Assembly: GCA_021442595.1 (NCBI GenBank)
Contig: JABUST010000050.1
Coordinates: 1-42,266 of the forward strand
DNA length: 42,266 bases
Direction of reading: 5' to 3'
Origin: Lachnospiraceae bacterium
GTDB lineage: Bacteria > Bacillota > Clostridia > Lachnospirales > Bianqueaceae
Shown here: positions 7,372 to 15,926 of the stretch, in pieces
How positions within the stretch are numbered: the stretch's first letter is position 1
Layout: every line of letters starts with the position of its first letter
Program-made: the position numbers and the translations under genes
The notes under the pieces: model-generated
Told to the model about the DNA's origin: nothing
What the model saw: the letters and a program-made list of their open reading frames with translations, nothing else
Database searches by the model: none

Positions 7372-8424
7372 ATGCAGATTCGTTTGGGTATTGTTGGCTT
7401 TGGCTTTATGGGCCATTGCGATGCAGATATGATAGCCACTTTTCCGGACGAGGAGATCAAGCTGGCAGCTGTGGCTGACATTGTTCCTTCTCAGATGGAG
7501 GATGCACCGGAGGGTGTGGAGACCTATAACAGTATTGAAGAGATGCTGGAAAAGGCCGACATCAACACAGTGATGATCTCCACCCCCAACCCCAGTCATC
7601 TGGAGATGGTGGAGAAGGCTGCCGCCGCAGGAAAGCATATCATCTGCGAGAAGCCTGCAGCCATGTCCGTTTCTCAATTTGACAGAATGGTGGAAGTGAC
7701 CAAGAAAGCCGGTGTTCTTTTCACCATCCATCAGCAGAGACGGTTCGATCCCGATTACAATGTAATGAAGTCCGTTTATGATCAGGGACTGGTAGGAAAG
7801 CCTTACGTCATCAAGTCTCAGCTCTACGGATTTAATGGCAACATGCATGACTGGCATGTATTCCCCGAAATGGGCGGCGGTATGCTCTATGACTGGGGCG
7901 TGCATCTCATTGATCAGATCCTGAACATGGTGGATGCGCCTTTGGTGAGCCTGTATGCCGATCTGAGAAATATCATCAACCGCGATGTTGACGATTATTT
8001 CAACATCCTGATGAAGTTCGGCAATGACATCACAGCTGAGATTGAGCTGGGTACTTATTACCTGACTCCCAAGAGAGGCTGGTTCCTGGGCGGTGACAAG
8101 GGTTCGGCTTATATCGACGGCTGGGATTGCGAAGGAAAGATCGTTCGTACCACTCGCCTTTTGACCAATGTCCCCGGAAAGATCACCATGACAGCCGCAG
8201 GTCCTACCAGATCCTTTGGTCCTGCAGCACCGGGACTGCTGACAGAAGAGGAGCTTCCCTCCGTTAATGTCAGTCACCGCAATTACTTTGAACACTTCAT
8301 CAAAGCCTTTAACGGAGAGGAAGAGCTCTTCGTTAAGCCTCATCAGGTGCGCCGCGTCCTCTGTGTTATGGATGCGGTTCGTGAATCTGCCCGCACCGGA
8401 GAAGCTATCAAGCTTGAAGTCTAA
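7372..8424 (+). CDS. Gfo/Idh/MocA family oxidoreductase (probable glycoside 3-dehydrogenase)
   Basis: NAD(P)-dependent oxidoreductase of 350 residues. The Rossmann motif is IVGFGFMG (residues 7-14). EKP at 93-95 provides the family Lys94, and the second-domain segment YDWGVHLID gives Asp174 and His178. It starts 4 nt after the deglycosidase alpha subunit. In the analogous gut systems a protein of this family oxidises the sugar C3 hydroxyl, allowing C-C bond elimination, and can use 3-oxo-glucose as hydride acceptor with a bound cofactor. Its position makes it the better candidate for that step than the first gene of the window, which is clearly divergent from it; a split of labour (oxidation versus re-reduction of the 3-oxo sugar) is inferred, not shown. 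Confidence 0.88.
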   Translation: MQIRLGIVGFGFMGHCDADMIATFPDEEIKLAAVADIVPSQMEDAPEGVETYNSIEEMLEKADINTVMISTPNPSHLEMVEKAAAAGKHIICEKPAAMSVSQFDRMVEVTKKAGVLFTIHQQRRFDPDYNVMKSVYDQGLVGKPYVIKSQLYGFNGNMHDWHVFPEMGGGMLYDWGVHLIDQILNMVDAPLVSLYADLRNIINRDVDDYFNILMKFGNDITAEIELGTYYLTPKRGWFLGGDKGSAYIDGWDCEGKIVRTTRLLTNVPGKITMTAAGPTRSFGPAAPGLLTEEELPSVNVSHRNYFEHFIKAFNGEEELFVKPHQVRRVLCVMDAVRESARTGEAIKLEV

Positions 8425-8444
8425 CCTCACAAGGAGCATGTCAG

Positions 8445-9893
8445 ATGAAGAATTTTGAAGCACAGGTCTGTGTGGTTGCAGGTGGTCCCTCCGGACTTTC
8501 TGCAGCCGTTCAGGCAGCTGAAAGCGGCGCTTCCGTCATTGTATGCGAGAAGCAGGCTGCAGTAGGCGGCGCTGCCAACATGGGTATGGGACCTCTGGGA
8601 ATCGGTACCCGCTATCAGCGCCAGCTCATGAGTGATATCACTGTTGAAAAAGCTTTCAACATGTTTATGGAGTACACCCACTACAATGTAGACGCCCGCC
8701 TGGTGAAAAAGTATTTCTCCATGTCTGCCGAGACCATCGAATGGCTGGAGGAGAAGGGCGTTGAATTCGAAGGTGCATTCCGCTATTTCCCCAAAGCCGA
8801 GCCTACCTGGCACATCGTAAAGTGTGACTCCGGTATTGGCCCCCGCGCTGCTTCTTTCATGAACAAAGCTCTCTATGCAAGGGCTCTTGAGCTGGGTGTT
8901 CGCTTTCTCCTGGAAACTCCCGGCAAAAAGATCATGAAGGATGAAGAGGGCAAGATCTGCGGCGTCCTCTGTTCCGATAAGGATGGCGAGGACGTCCTGA
9001 TCTCCTGTAAGGCAGTCATTCTGGCCACCGGCGGCGCCGGTTCCAACAAGAAGCTGATCAAGGAAGAGACCGGATTCGATCACGGTGTGGATCTGTTCAG
9101 CTTTGCGATCCCCGGACTGCTGGGAGACGGTCTGCGCATGGCCTGGGAAGCAGGTGCAGATAAGCTTCCTGTACGGATAGAAGGAACCGCAGAGGTTCTG
9201 AATGGCGGTGCCGTTACCGGTTCCGTTCCCAATGTGTTCACCCAGCCCAACCTGCTGGTAGGACTGCACGGAAAGCGTGTCATGAACGAAGAGCAGATGC
9301 AGAACACAACTTATCTTGGCAATGTGGTAACCCATTCCAAGAAGAAGGTCTGCTTCTCCATCGTGGATTCCACCATTGTACACGGCTATATCACCAACGG
9401 AGTGGATGTAACCTCTCTGGTACGTCCCAATCCTGACGTATCCGATTTCTATGACGGATTGAAGCAGGCGGCCGACCAGAACCTGGAAGGTTTCTACGTG
9501 GCTGACACCATCGAAGAACTGGCAGAGAAGGCAGGAATCAACGCCGATAATCTGAAAGAAACGGTGAATGCATATAATGAGTACTGCGAGATCGGTGATG
9601 AGGAATTCTTCAAAGACAAGAAATTCCTGCGTCCCCTCATCAAGGCTCCCTTCTATGCCTGTGAGATTCGTCCCTCCGGTTACGGCACCGTGGGCGGCAT
9701 CCGCATTAATGAAAACTGCGAAGCCTGCGATAAAGAATATGATCCTGTCCCCGGCCTCTATGCCGTTGGCGCCGATGCCTGCAATATTTACGATGACAGT
9801 TATATGTTCCTGCTTCCCGGCAACTCCATGGGCTTTGCTGTGAATACAGGACGTATCGCCGGCATGAATGCGGCAGCTTTTGTAAATTCATAA
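8445..9893 (+). CDS. FAD-dependent fumarate reductase/flavocytochrome c-like flavoprotein
   Basis: Soluble flavoprotein of 482 residues related to the fumarate-reductase / succinate-dehydrogenase / 3-ketosteroid dehydrogenase FAD superfamily. The dinucleotide site reads VVAGGPSGLSAA (residues 10-21, an A-G-G-P-S-G variant of GxGxxG). EKQAAVGGAANMG follows, VILATGGAG lies near the middle, and a C-terminal YAVGADACNIY with LPGNSMGFAVNTGRIAG closes the FAD fold. There is no signal peptide and no haem motif, so it is cytoplasmic and must receive electrons from another protein, plausibly the iron-sulfur pair encoded next. Members of this superfamily reduce activated C=C bonds or oxidise CH-CH bonds. 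In this locus, reduction of an enone or acrylate in a released aglycone is an attractive but unproven role. Ribosome site AAGGAG at 8431-8436. Confidence 0.8.
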   Translation: MKNFEAQVCVVAGGPSGLSAAVQAAESGASVIVCEKQAAVGGAANMGMGPLGIGTRYQRQLMSDITVEKAFNMFMEYTHYNVDARLVKKYFSMSAETIEWLEEKGVEFEGAFRYFPKAEPTWHIVKCDSGIGPRAASFMNKALYARALELGVRFLLETPGKKIMKDEEGKICGVLCSDKDGEDVLISCKAVILATGGAGSNKKLIKEETGFDHGVDLFSFAIPGLLGDGLRMAWEAGADKLPVRIEGTAEVLNGGAVTGSVPNVFTQPNLLVGLHGKRVMNEEQMQNTTYLGNVVTHSKKKVCFSIVDSTIVHGYITNGVDVTSLVRPNPDVSDFYDGLKQAADQNLEGFYVADTIEELAEKAGINADNLKETVNAYNEYCEIGDEEFFKDKKFLRPLIKAPFYACEIRPSGYGTVGGIRINENCEACDKEYDPVPGLYAVGADACNIYDDSYMFLLPGNSMGFAVNTGRIAGMNAAAFVNS

Positions 9894-9911
9894 GTGAGGA
9901 GGATTTGAAGA

Positions 9912-12035
9912 TTGGTACACATTTCCATTAACGGTACCGTCCTTGAAGTAAAGGAAGGCTCCAATGTACTGGATGCTGCCCTGGAAAACGGTATCTATAT
10001 TCCTCATCTTTGTCATCATAAGGATCTGAATCCTTTAGGTTCCTGCCGCATGTGCATTGTGGAAGCAGAAGGAAAGGGCATCACCACCTCTTGTACCCTA
10101 AAGGCAGAGGAGGGACTTTCTGTAAAGACTGACAGCCCCGAGATCCAAAGACTTCGTATGCTGGCTCTGGAGCTGCTGCTGACCGGACATCCCGAGGATT
10201 GTTCCACCTGTCCCAAGTACGGTAACTGTGAGCTGCAGACTCTCATTCAGTATATCGGTCCCAAGACCGGACGCATGAAAATGCGGAACAAGGGCTTCAA
10301 GCCTGTAGAGAACCCGCTGCTCATCCACGATATGAGCCGCTGCGTGCTTTGCGGTCGCTGCGTTCGTGCCTGTTCCGAACTCCGAGGAGTTAACGTTCTT
10401 TCCTATCAGAAGAAAGAACTGGAGACCTATGTGGGGACTCTTCAGGGTAAGCTGCTGAAGGATGCAGGCTGCCGTTTCTGTACCGCCTGCGCCGAAGTGT
10501 GTCCCACCGGCACCATTCGTGACCTGTGGCAGAAGAGTCAGGAGAACTGGAAGAAGGAAGACAAGGTCGTCCCCTGCAAGACCACCTGTCCTGCCCACAC
10601 CGATGTTCCCCGCTATGTACGCTTCGTTAAGCAGGGCAATTATGACGCCGCTGCCGCTGTTATCCGTGAGAAGGCTCCCTTTCCCACGGTGCTGGGTATG
10701 ATCTGTAACCATGCCTGCGAAGCTGCCTGCAAGAGAAATTGTCTCTCCGATCCTATTTCTATCCGTAATATCAAGCGCTATGCAGCCGAGCATGACACCG
10801 GTTCCTTCTGGATGGGAAAGGGAAAACAGCTTCCCGATACCGGCAAGAAGGTATGTGTGGTTGGCGCAGGTCCCGCAGGACTTACCGCAGCTTTCTATCT
10901 GCGCAAGCAGGGTCATGATGTAACGCTTCTGGAAGCACTTCCCACTGTGGGCGGTATGATGTCCTACGGCATTCCTGCTTACAGACTGCCACGCGAAGTG
11001 GTACAGAAGGAAGCTCAGGTCATTGCAGACCAGGGCGTAAAGATCCGCTGCGGTGTAAAGGTTGAAAAGCCTCTGGAGCTGCTGAATGAGTATGATGCAG
11101 TTCTGATGACCATCGGCGGTCATAACGGCGTGATCCTTCCCATGGACGGAAGCAAACTTCTCGGCGTTCTTGCCAACATTCAGTTCCTCCGTAATGCAGC
11201 CATGGGCCTTCCCACCGGAATGGGCAAGAAGGTCATCGTGCTGGGCGGCGGAAATGTTGCCTTTGACTGTGCCCGCACCGCTAAGAGACTGGGGGCTGAA
11301 GAGATACATCTGGCGTGTCTGGAAGCCCGTGAAGTCATGACGGCAGATGATGAGGAGATCAAAGAGGCTCAGGAAGAGGGCATCTTCGTCCATCCCGCTC
11401 AGACCTTTGAGCGTATTACCGGTGAAGATCATGTTACCGGTGTGGACTTCATGAATGTAGAGAGCTTCACCTTTGATGAGAATCGCAGAGCCATCATCAA
11501 GAAGGAAGCAGGATCCGAGCATCATATCGATGCAGATACGGTTATCTTTGCAACAGGACAGCGTCCTGACATCACTCCCGATGCAGGTCTCACTCTGGGC
11601 CGCGGAAACTCCATCACCGTTAAGGACATGGAGAAGGATAAGACCACTTCTGTGGAAGGTATCTTCGCAGCCGGCGACTGCATCTACGGAACCAAGTCCG
11701 TCATCCAGGCCATTCAGTCCGGCCGTGAAGCTGCATCTCAGATCGACAAGTATCTGGGAGGCGACGGGGACATTACCGAAACTCTTGCTCCTGATATTCC
11801 TGCAGATCCCTGCATCGGACAGATTCCTGACTTCGGGTATCTCACCCGTAAGGGTCCTGTTATGGTTCCTGCGGAAGATCGCCAGAATAACTTCGAGATC
11901 TTCAACCTTGGTATTTCTGATGAGGATATTACCTGTGAAGCAGGACGCTGCCTGCAGTGTGATCTGAGACTGCAGATATCCAAGCCTCATCTCTGGGGTG
12001 ATTATGTGGATACCACAGAAGGGAGCGCAAAGTGA
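9912..12035 (+). CDS. NuoG-like ferredoxin domain fused to GltD-like NAD(P)H:FAD oxidoreductase
   Basis: Electron-transfer flavoprotein of 707 residues. Residues 1-80 are a plant-type 2Fe-2S ferredoxin (Cys34, 45, 48, 61). Next comes a NuoG-style His93/Cys97/Cys100/Cys106 site, then two 4Fe-4S sites (Cys144-147-150-154 and Cys187-190-193-197). From about 220 it is the glutamate-synthase small-subunit type: Cys222/226, the Cys265-269-273-277 group, FAD motif VVGAGPAGLTAA (316-327), NAD(P) motif VLGGGNVAFDCA (443-454) and GIFAAGDC (583-590). It carries the only visible pyridine-nucleotide site of the downstream redox pair, so it probably takes electrons from NAD(P)H. Start is TTG at 9912, 9 nt after a GAGGAGGA ribosome site. 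It overlaps the next gene. Confidence 0.85.
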   Translation: MVHISINGTVLEVKEGSNVLDAALENGIYIPHLCHHKDLNPLGSCRMCIVEAEGKGITTSCTLKAEEGLSVKTDSPEIQRLRMLALELLLTGHPEDCSTCPKYGNCELQTLIQYIGPKTGRMKMRNKGFKPVENPLLIHDMSRCVLCGRCVRACSELRGVNVLSYQKKELETYVGTLQGKLLKDAGCRFCTACAEVCPTGTIRDLWQKSQENWKKEDKVVPCKTTCPAHTDVPRYVRFVKQGNYDAAAAVIREKAPFPTVLGMICNHACEAACKRNCLSDPISIRNIKRYAAEHDTGSFWMGKGKQLPDTGKKVCVVGAGPAGLTAAFYLRKQGHDVTLLEALPTVGGMMSYGIPAYRLPREVVQKEAQVIADQGVKIRCGVKVEKPLELLNEYDAVLMTIGGHNGVILPMDGSKLLGVLANIQFLRNAAMGLPTGMGKKVIVLGGGNVAFDCARTAKRLGAEEIHLACLEAREVMTADDEEIKEAQEEGIFVHPAQTFERITGEDHVTGVDFMNVESFTFDENRRAIIKKEAGSEHHIDADTVIFATGQRPDITPDAGLTLGRGNSITVKDMEKDKTTSVEGIFAAGDCIYGTKSVIQAIQSGREAASQIDKYLGGDGDITETLAPDIPADPCIGQIPDFGYLTRKGPVMVPAEDRQNNFEIFNLGISDEDITCEAGRCLQCDLRLQISKPHLWGDYVDTTEGSAK

Positions 12036-13165
12036 TGGCAAACAGAGAAATCATTGAAAAAATCCGTTCTGCCCATGTGATGGAGCAAGGCGTATATGCG
12101 ATCCCGCTGGCAGATAAGCTGGAAGAGAACATCGGCGCACCTGTCATTGTGGCTGCGCTGAACAATGCCGATGTAGACGGAGTCTTTCTTCAGCTTCTGA
12201 AGAAGGATCCTGCAAAGATTCTCGAAGGTCTGAACATCTGTAAGGATGCCATCGGCGCAGAGAATGCGGTGATCCAGCTTCCCGAGTATGCAGCCTCCAT
12301 GGCCGAGCAGCTTCAGGCAAAGGGCGCTGCGGTTCAGGTAGGTCTCATCAATGTCCGGGCCAATGCCGGCAATATGCTGACTCATCTGGCTTCCATGGCA
12401 GATGTGGCTGATGCCTTCAGAGGAACTTACACAGAAGGCGTATACGTTTCCGTAAATGGAGGAGCCATCTGCAAGGTTTCTGCAGATACCAAGCTTAAAG
12501 ATCTGGTTTCCGGAGACATCAAGGGTTTTCAGACCGGTTATGTATTCAGAGGTTCCGAAGCTTTGGACATGACCGTAGCAGAGGCACAGATCGAAAACGG
12601 CGTGCTGAATGCTCTGACCTCTCAAAACTGTGTGGTAGATCTGACGGAAAAGCAGTTGACTGCTTCCAGGAAACAGAGCTGCGGCAAGTGTGTCTTCTGC
12701 CGTGAAGGTCTGATCCAGCTGCAGGGAATGCAGAAGGATATCACTGTAGGCAAGGGCAGATTGGATGAGCTTGATCTCACTAAGGAGATAGGAGAGGCTA
12801 TGACCTATTCCACTCCCTGTTCTATGGGACAGAATTGCTCTCGCCTGGCTCTCTCTGCTGTAGAAGTCTTCCGCTCCGAATATGAGGAACATATCAAGAA
12901 GCATAAGTGCTCTGCGGATGTATGTCTGGCTTTCCGCAAGGTCTACATCGATCCTATGGCCTGCACCGGCTGTGCTTCCTGTATTCCTTCCTGTCCTGTG
13001 GATGCCATTGACGGCGCCGAGGGTTATATCCATGTGGTATTTGATCATGGCTGTACCCGCTGCGGAAAGTGCGTTGATGCCTGCCCGGAGAAGGCGATTC
13101 ATGTGACCACAGGAACCGTTCCCAAGCTTCCCAAACGCATGATGAAGGTAGGACGTTTCAAGTAA
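12035..13165 (+). CDS. NuoF-like iron-sulfur protein (SLBB plus N3-type cluster) with 2[4Fe-4S] ferredoxin, lacking NADH/FMN site
   Basis: Electron-transfer protein of about 376 residues. The C-terminal half is like the NuoF/HndC 51-kDa subunit: an SLBB-like segment around 135-185 (GVYVSVNGGAICKVSADTKL), then SCGKCVFCREG with Cys217, 220 and 223 plus distal Cys263 for a 4Fe-4S cluster, then a two-cluster ferredoxin (Cys311-314-317-321 and Cys341-344-347-351). The N-terminal half lacks the glycine-rich FMN/NADH motif of true NuoF, so it cannot by itself oxidise NADH. It overlaps the NuoG-GltD gene (stop TGA and start ATG share an A at 12035; a GTG at 12032 is an alternative start), implying coupled synthesis of a complex. 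Residue numbers count from the GTG. Likely route: NAD(P)H to the GltD domain to clusters to ferredoxin or flavoprotein. Confidence 0.8.
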   Translation: MANREIIEKIRSAHVMEQGVYAIPLADKLEENIGAPVIVAALNNADVDGVFLQLLKKDPAKILEGLNICKDAIGAENAVIQLPEYAASMAEQLQAKGAAVQVGLINVRANAGNMLTHLASMADVADAFRGTYTEGVYVSVNGGAICKVSADTKLKDLVSGDIKGFQTGYVFRGSEALDMTVAEAQIENGVLNALTSQNCVVDLTEKQLTASRKQSCGKCVFCREGLIQLQGMQKDITVGKGRLDELDLTKEIGEAMTYSTPCSMGQNCSRLALSAVEVFRSEYEEHIKKHKCSADVCLAFRKVYIDPMACTGCASCIPSCPVDAIDGAEGYIHVVFDHGCTRCGKCVDACPEKAIHVTTGTVPKLPKRMMKVGRFK

Positions 13166-13175
13166 TATTGCAAAA

Positions 13176-13226
13176 GCACCTCCGTACTTCAGAGAAAGAA
13201 CTTTTCGAAGCACGGAGGTGTTTTTA
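13176..13226 (+). terminator. Intrinsic terminator of the glycoside operon
   Basis: CACCTCCGT at 13177-13185 pairs perfectly with ACGGAGGTG at 13212-13220; CTTC/GAAG extends the stem inward, and TTTTT follows at 13221-13225. It ends the run of genes starting at or before position 6. Confidence 0.9.
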
Positions 13227-13378
13227 TTTGTTTTTCAAAGAATCAGGCAGATCCAAAGCCTAATTGTGTGTTTATTTTCCGGATGAAATGTGTTAATTTT
13301 GCTCATCTTTGAATATTTCTTTTTGTCTTGTATCCAAAAAGAACAATTCTGATACCTGTTTATTTACTCTCGCTTCTG

Positions 13379-13387
13379 TGGTATGAT
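13379..13387 (+). promoter_or_regulatory. Extended -10 promoter for the AraC-GH39 regulator
   Basis: TGG-TATGAT forms an extended -10 element (TG at 13379-13380, -10 at 13382-13387), 35 nt before the start codon. No strong -35 is seen; TTTATT at 13359-13364 has a 17-nt spacer. Confidence 0.5.
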
Positions 13388-13421
13388 AGCTGCATGACTA
13401 ATAACTGTTCAGGAGGCTGCC

Positions 13422-15824
13422 ATGTTCGACTTTGAATTTCTGGTAAAAGACATGCCCCGGAAAGAAATCTCAAAAAAGATCATGCTCTTTTATATCATGG
13501 AGGGAAGGATCGACTTTACTTTAGTGGATAAGACCTATTCCATGCATCAGAACGATTTTATTATTCTGAATGTAGACAGAGAGTATTCTTTCCGTGCTGA
13601 AGGAGAATTCCTCGCAGCCTGTTTTCAGATTTCCTATACGGAATTGTGTGAGCTTACGAAGGTCCGCCCCATTTTTCTCTGGGGAAACACTGTGGTGGAT
13701 AATAATGAAGGCTGTATGGAGCTGAAGAGGCTCATCCGAAAGCTGCTGGCAGAGTATTACAGTGCAAGGGATAAGAGTTCACTTCATCTGATGAGCTTGT
13801 ATTATGAGGTATTGAATGTCCTGATGACGGAGTTCCTCCTCAACAAAGAGAGCGCTCAATACAAAGAGGAGAGCAGCCGATTTGATTCCAGAAAGCAGGA
13901 GATTATTGAATATATCCGTATGAACTACAATAAACAGATCAGCCTGGAGGATCTGGCCGGATATCTGTTTCTTTCTTATGCCTATCTTTCCAAATATATC
14001 AAAAAGACTTTTGGCATGGGATTTTCGGATTATCTGAATCAGGTTCGGTTGGAATATGCCGTCTCTTCTTTGCTGAATACGGATATGCCGGTAGTCAGGA
14101 TTGCCATGGAATCCGGGTTTGCCTCCTCGGCTGCCCTGAATAAGGCTTTCAAGGAAAAGTATGACCTGACCCCAACAGAATATCGCAGGAAGTTTTTCGG
14201 TCGGAAAATCGAGAAGGATGAGTCTGAGGAGGATGAAGAGCATATCCGGACACAGCTGGCAAGATATTTCAGTACCAATATGGGAAATGACGCCTCCTCC
14301 AGAAAAAACCTGACGGAGAATGTCACCCTGACTAACCTGTCCAAGAGAGTACTGGTAAAGAACTGGTCAAAGCTGCTGAATATCGGTACTGTTACTGATC
14401 TGCTTCAGTCTGATTTTCAGAGCCACGTATTAATGCTGAAAGAGGACCTTCATTTTGAATATATACGCATCTGGGATCTGTACAATGAGGAGCTTTTCGT
14501 GGATCCCAATGGTAATGACTATATTTTTGATAAGCTGGACCGAGTGCTGGATTTCCTTCTAAATCACGGTCTGAAGCCCTATATTGAGCTGCAGCCGAAG
14601 CCGAAGATCATTATGGCTAACCAGTATTCCATTCTTCAGTACAGGAAAAACCCGCTTCTTTCTGTTCAAAGAGAGCCGATTCTCCGGTTCATGAAGAACC
14701 TTATGGTGCATTTGCTGAACCGGTATAATTCCGAGGATGTGGAAACCTGGTTCTTTGAACTCTGGTTTTCCGAGCCGGAAGAGGTGCTGCTGCAGCCCAA
14801 TATGTCTCACAAGGTCATGTCCAATGACAGATATCTGGAACAGTACAAGCAGATCTATCACATCATCAAGGACTATCTCCCCGGAGCGAAACTGGGGGGC
14901 GGCGGCTTTTCTCTCCGATACGGAGAACCTCTCCTGAAGGATATGCTGGAAAAATGGAGCAAGATCGAGGAGAAGCCTGATTTTATCAGTCTGTACTGTT
15001 ATCCCTACACACCGGATACCATTGAGCGTTCCAGAAACCAGAGCCGGGAGTTTTCCGTAATCCAGAACTCCATTACTGTACTGAAAAAGCTTATGGAGGA
15101 AGTTTCTTTCCCTCAGGTAGATATCCACGTCACGGAATGGAATTTCTCCGTATCCAGCCGAAACAGCCTGAATGATCATTGTATGAAAGGGGCCTACCTC
15201 ATGAAAACCATGATCGACTGTGTGGATATGGTGGACATAATGGGATACTGGACAGGCTCCGATCTGTTTGCATCTTATCACGACTTTAAAGCCATACTTC
15301 ACGGTGGAGGAGGTCTGATCTCCAAGGACGGTATCCGCAAGCCTGCCTATTATGCCTTCGACTTTATGAACCGGCTGGGGAAGTATATGCGCATGAAGGG
15401 GGATAATTACATTATCACAGATAATGGCGCAGGAAACTGGAGGATCGTCTGTCATAACCTGAAAACTCTGGACTACAAATATTCTCTCATGCTGGAGGAT
15501 GAGGTAAGAACCTCTGAGATCAATACTCTGTTCACTGACCTGAAAAAGAAACGCTTCCATTTCGATCTTCCCGGAAAGAAAGGAGGAAAATATCAGCTTC
15601 GAATCCAATCCGTTAATCAGAAGCACGGAAGCCTTCAGGATGAATGGATCGCCATGTCCGCACCGGAGGAAGTCAGACTGGAGGACATTAAGCATCTGAA
15701 AAGGATCACCACCCCTCGTCTGGTGCTGAAATCTGTCACAGCAGAGGAGGGCCGCATTCTATTCGATGTGAACATGGAACCCAATGAGATCATGTTCATT
15801 CATGTGACCTATCAATATTCCTGA
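13422..15824 (+). CDS. AraC-family regulator with C-terminal GH39-like (beta-xylosidase-type) domain
   Basis: Three-part transcription factor of 800 residues. Residues 1 to about 130 form an AraC cupin-like ligand or dimerisation domain. Residues 155-260 are the double helix-turn-helix (ISLEDLAGYLFLSYAYLSKY, then FASSAALNKAFKEKYDLTP). Residues from about 310 to 700 resemble glycoside hydrolase family 39: FELWFSEPEEV with Glu451 at the acid/base position (the usual Asn before Glu is Ser) and HVTEWNFS with Glu572 at the nucleophile position. There is no signal peptide, so the enzyme-like domain is intracellular and probably senses a sugar or glycoside. It lies just after the glycoside operon terminator, on the same strand, and is the obvious candidate regulator for it. 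Ribosome site CAGGAGG precedes the ATG. Confidence 0.88.
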   Translation: MFDFEFLVKDMPRKEISKKIMLFYIMEGRIDFTLVDKTYSMHQNDFIILNVDREYSFRAEGEFLAACFQISYTELCELTKVRPIFLWGNTVVDNNEGCMELKRLIRKLLAEYYSARDKSSLHLMSLYYEVLNVLMTEFLLNKESAQYKEESSRFDSRKQEIIEYIRMNYNKQISLEDLAGYLFLSYAYLSKYIKKTFGMGFSDYLNQVRLEYAVSSLLNTDMPVVRIAMESGFASSAALNKAFKEKYDLTPTEYRRKFFGRKIEKDESEEDEEHIRTQLARYFSTNMGNDASSRKNLTENVTLTNLSKRVLVKNWSKLLNIGTVTDLLQSDFQSHVLMLKEDLHFEYIRIWDLYNEELFVDPNGNDYIFDKLDRVLDFLLNHGLKPYIELQPKPKIIMANQYSILQYRKNPLLSVQREPILRFMKNLMVHLLNRYNSEDVETWFFELWFSEPEEVLLQPNMSHKVMSNDRYLEQYKQIYHIIKDYLPGAKLGGGGFSLRYGEPLLKDMLEKWSKIEEKPDFISLYCYPYTPDTIERSRNQSREFSVIQNSITVLKKLMEEVSFPQVDIHVTEWNFSVSSRNSLNDHCMKGAYLMKTMIDCVDMVDIMGYWTGSDLFASYHDFKAILHGGGGLISKDGIRKPAYYAFDFMNRLGKYMRMKGDNYIITDNGAGNWRIVCHNLKTLDYKYSLMLEDEVRTSEINTLFTDLKKKRFHFDLPGKKGGKYQLRIQSVNQKHGSLQDEWIAMSAPEEVRLEDIKHLKRITTPRLVLKSVTAEEGRILFDVNMEPNEIMFIHVTYQYS

Positions 15825-15864
15825 TCAGATTCAAAGATGAATCAACCGTTTCCTTTATAACAGA

Positions 15865-15895
15865 AAAAGGACGACCGCAGGGGTCGCCCTTTTGT
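15865..15895. terminator. Bidirectional intrinsic terminator
   Basis: GGACGACC (15869-15876) pairs with GGTCGCCC (15882-15889) apart from one A-C mismatch. A-run 15864-15868 lies on one side and TTTTGTTTT on the other. It lies between convergent genes (AraC-GH39 on + and MFS on -) and can serve both. Confidence 0.8.
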
Positions 15896-15926
15896 TTTAT
15901 AACGATTTTTATGAATGTTCCGGTCA

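Noticed and set aside
5859-7481. 540-codon open frame antisense to the deglycosidase genes
   Set aside because: Runs across two gene boundaries with no ribosome site; plus-strand genes are well supported.
10098-12041. 647-codon open frame antisense to the NuoG-GltD fusion gene
   Set aside because: Low-complexity shadow with no family motif; the plus-strand gene has complete cluster and FAD motifs.
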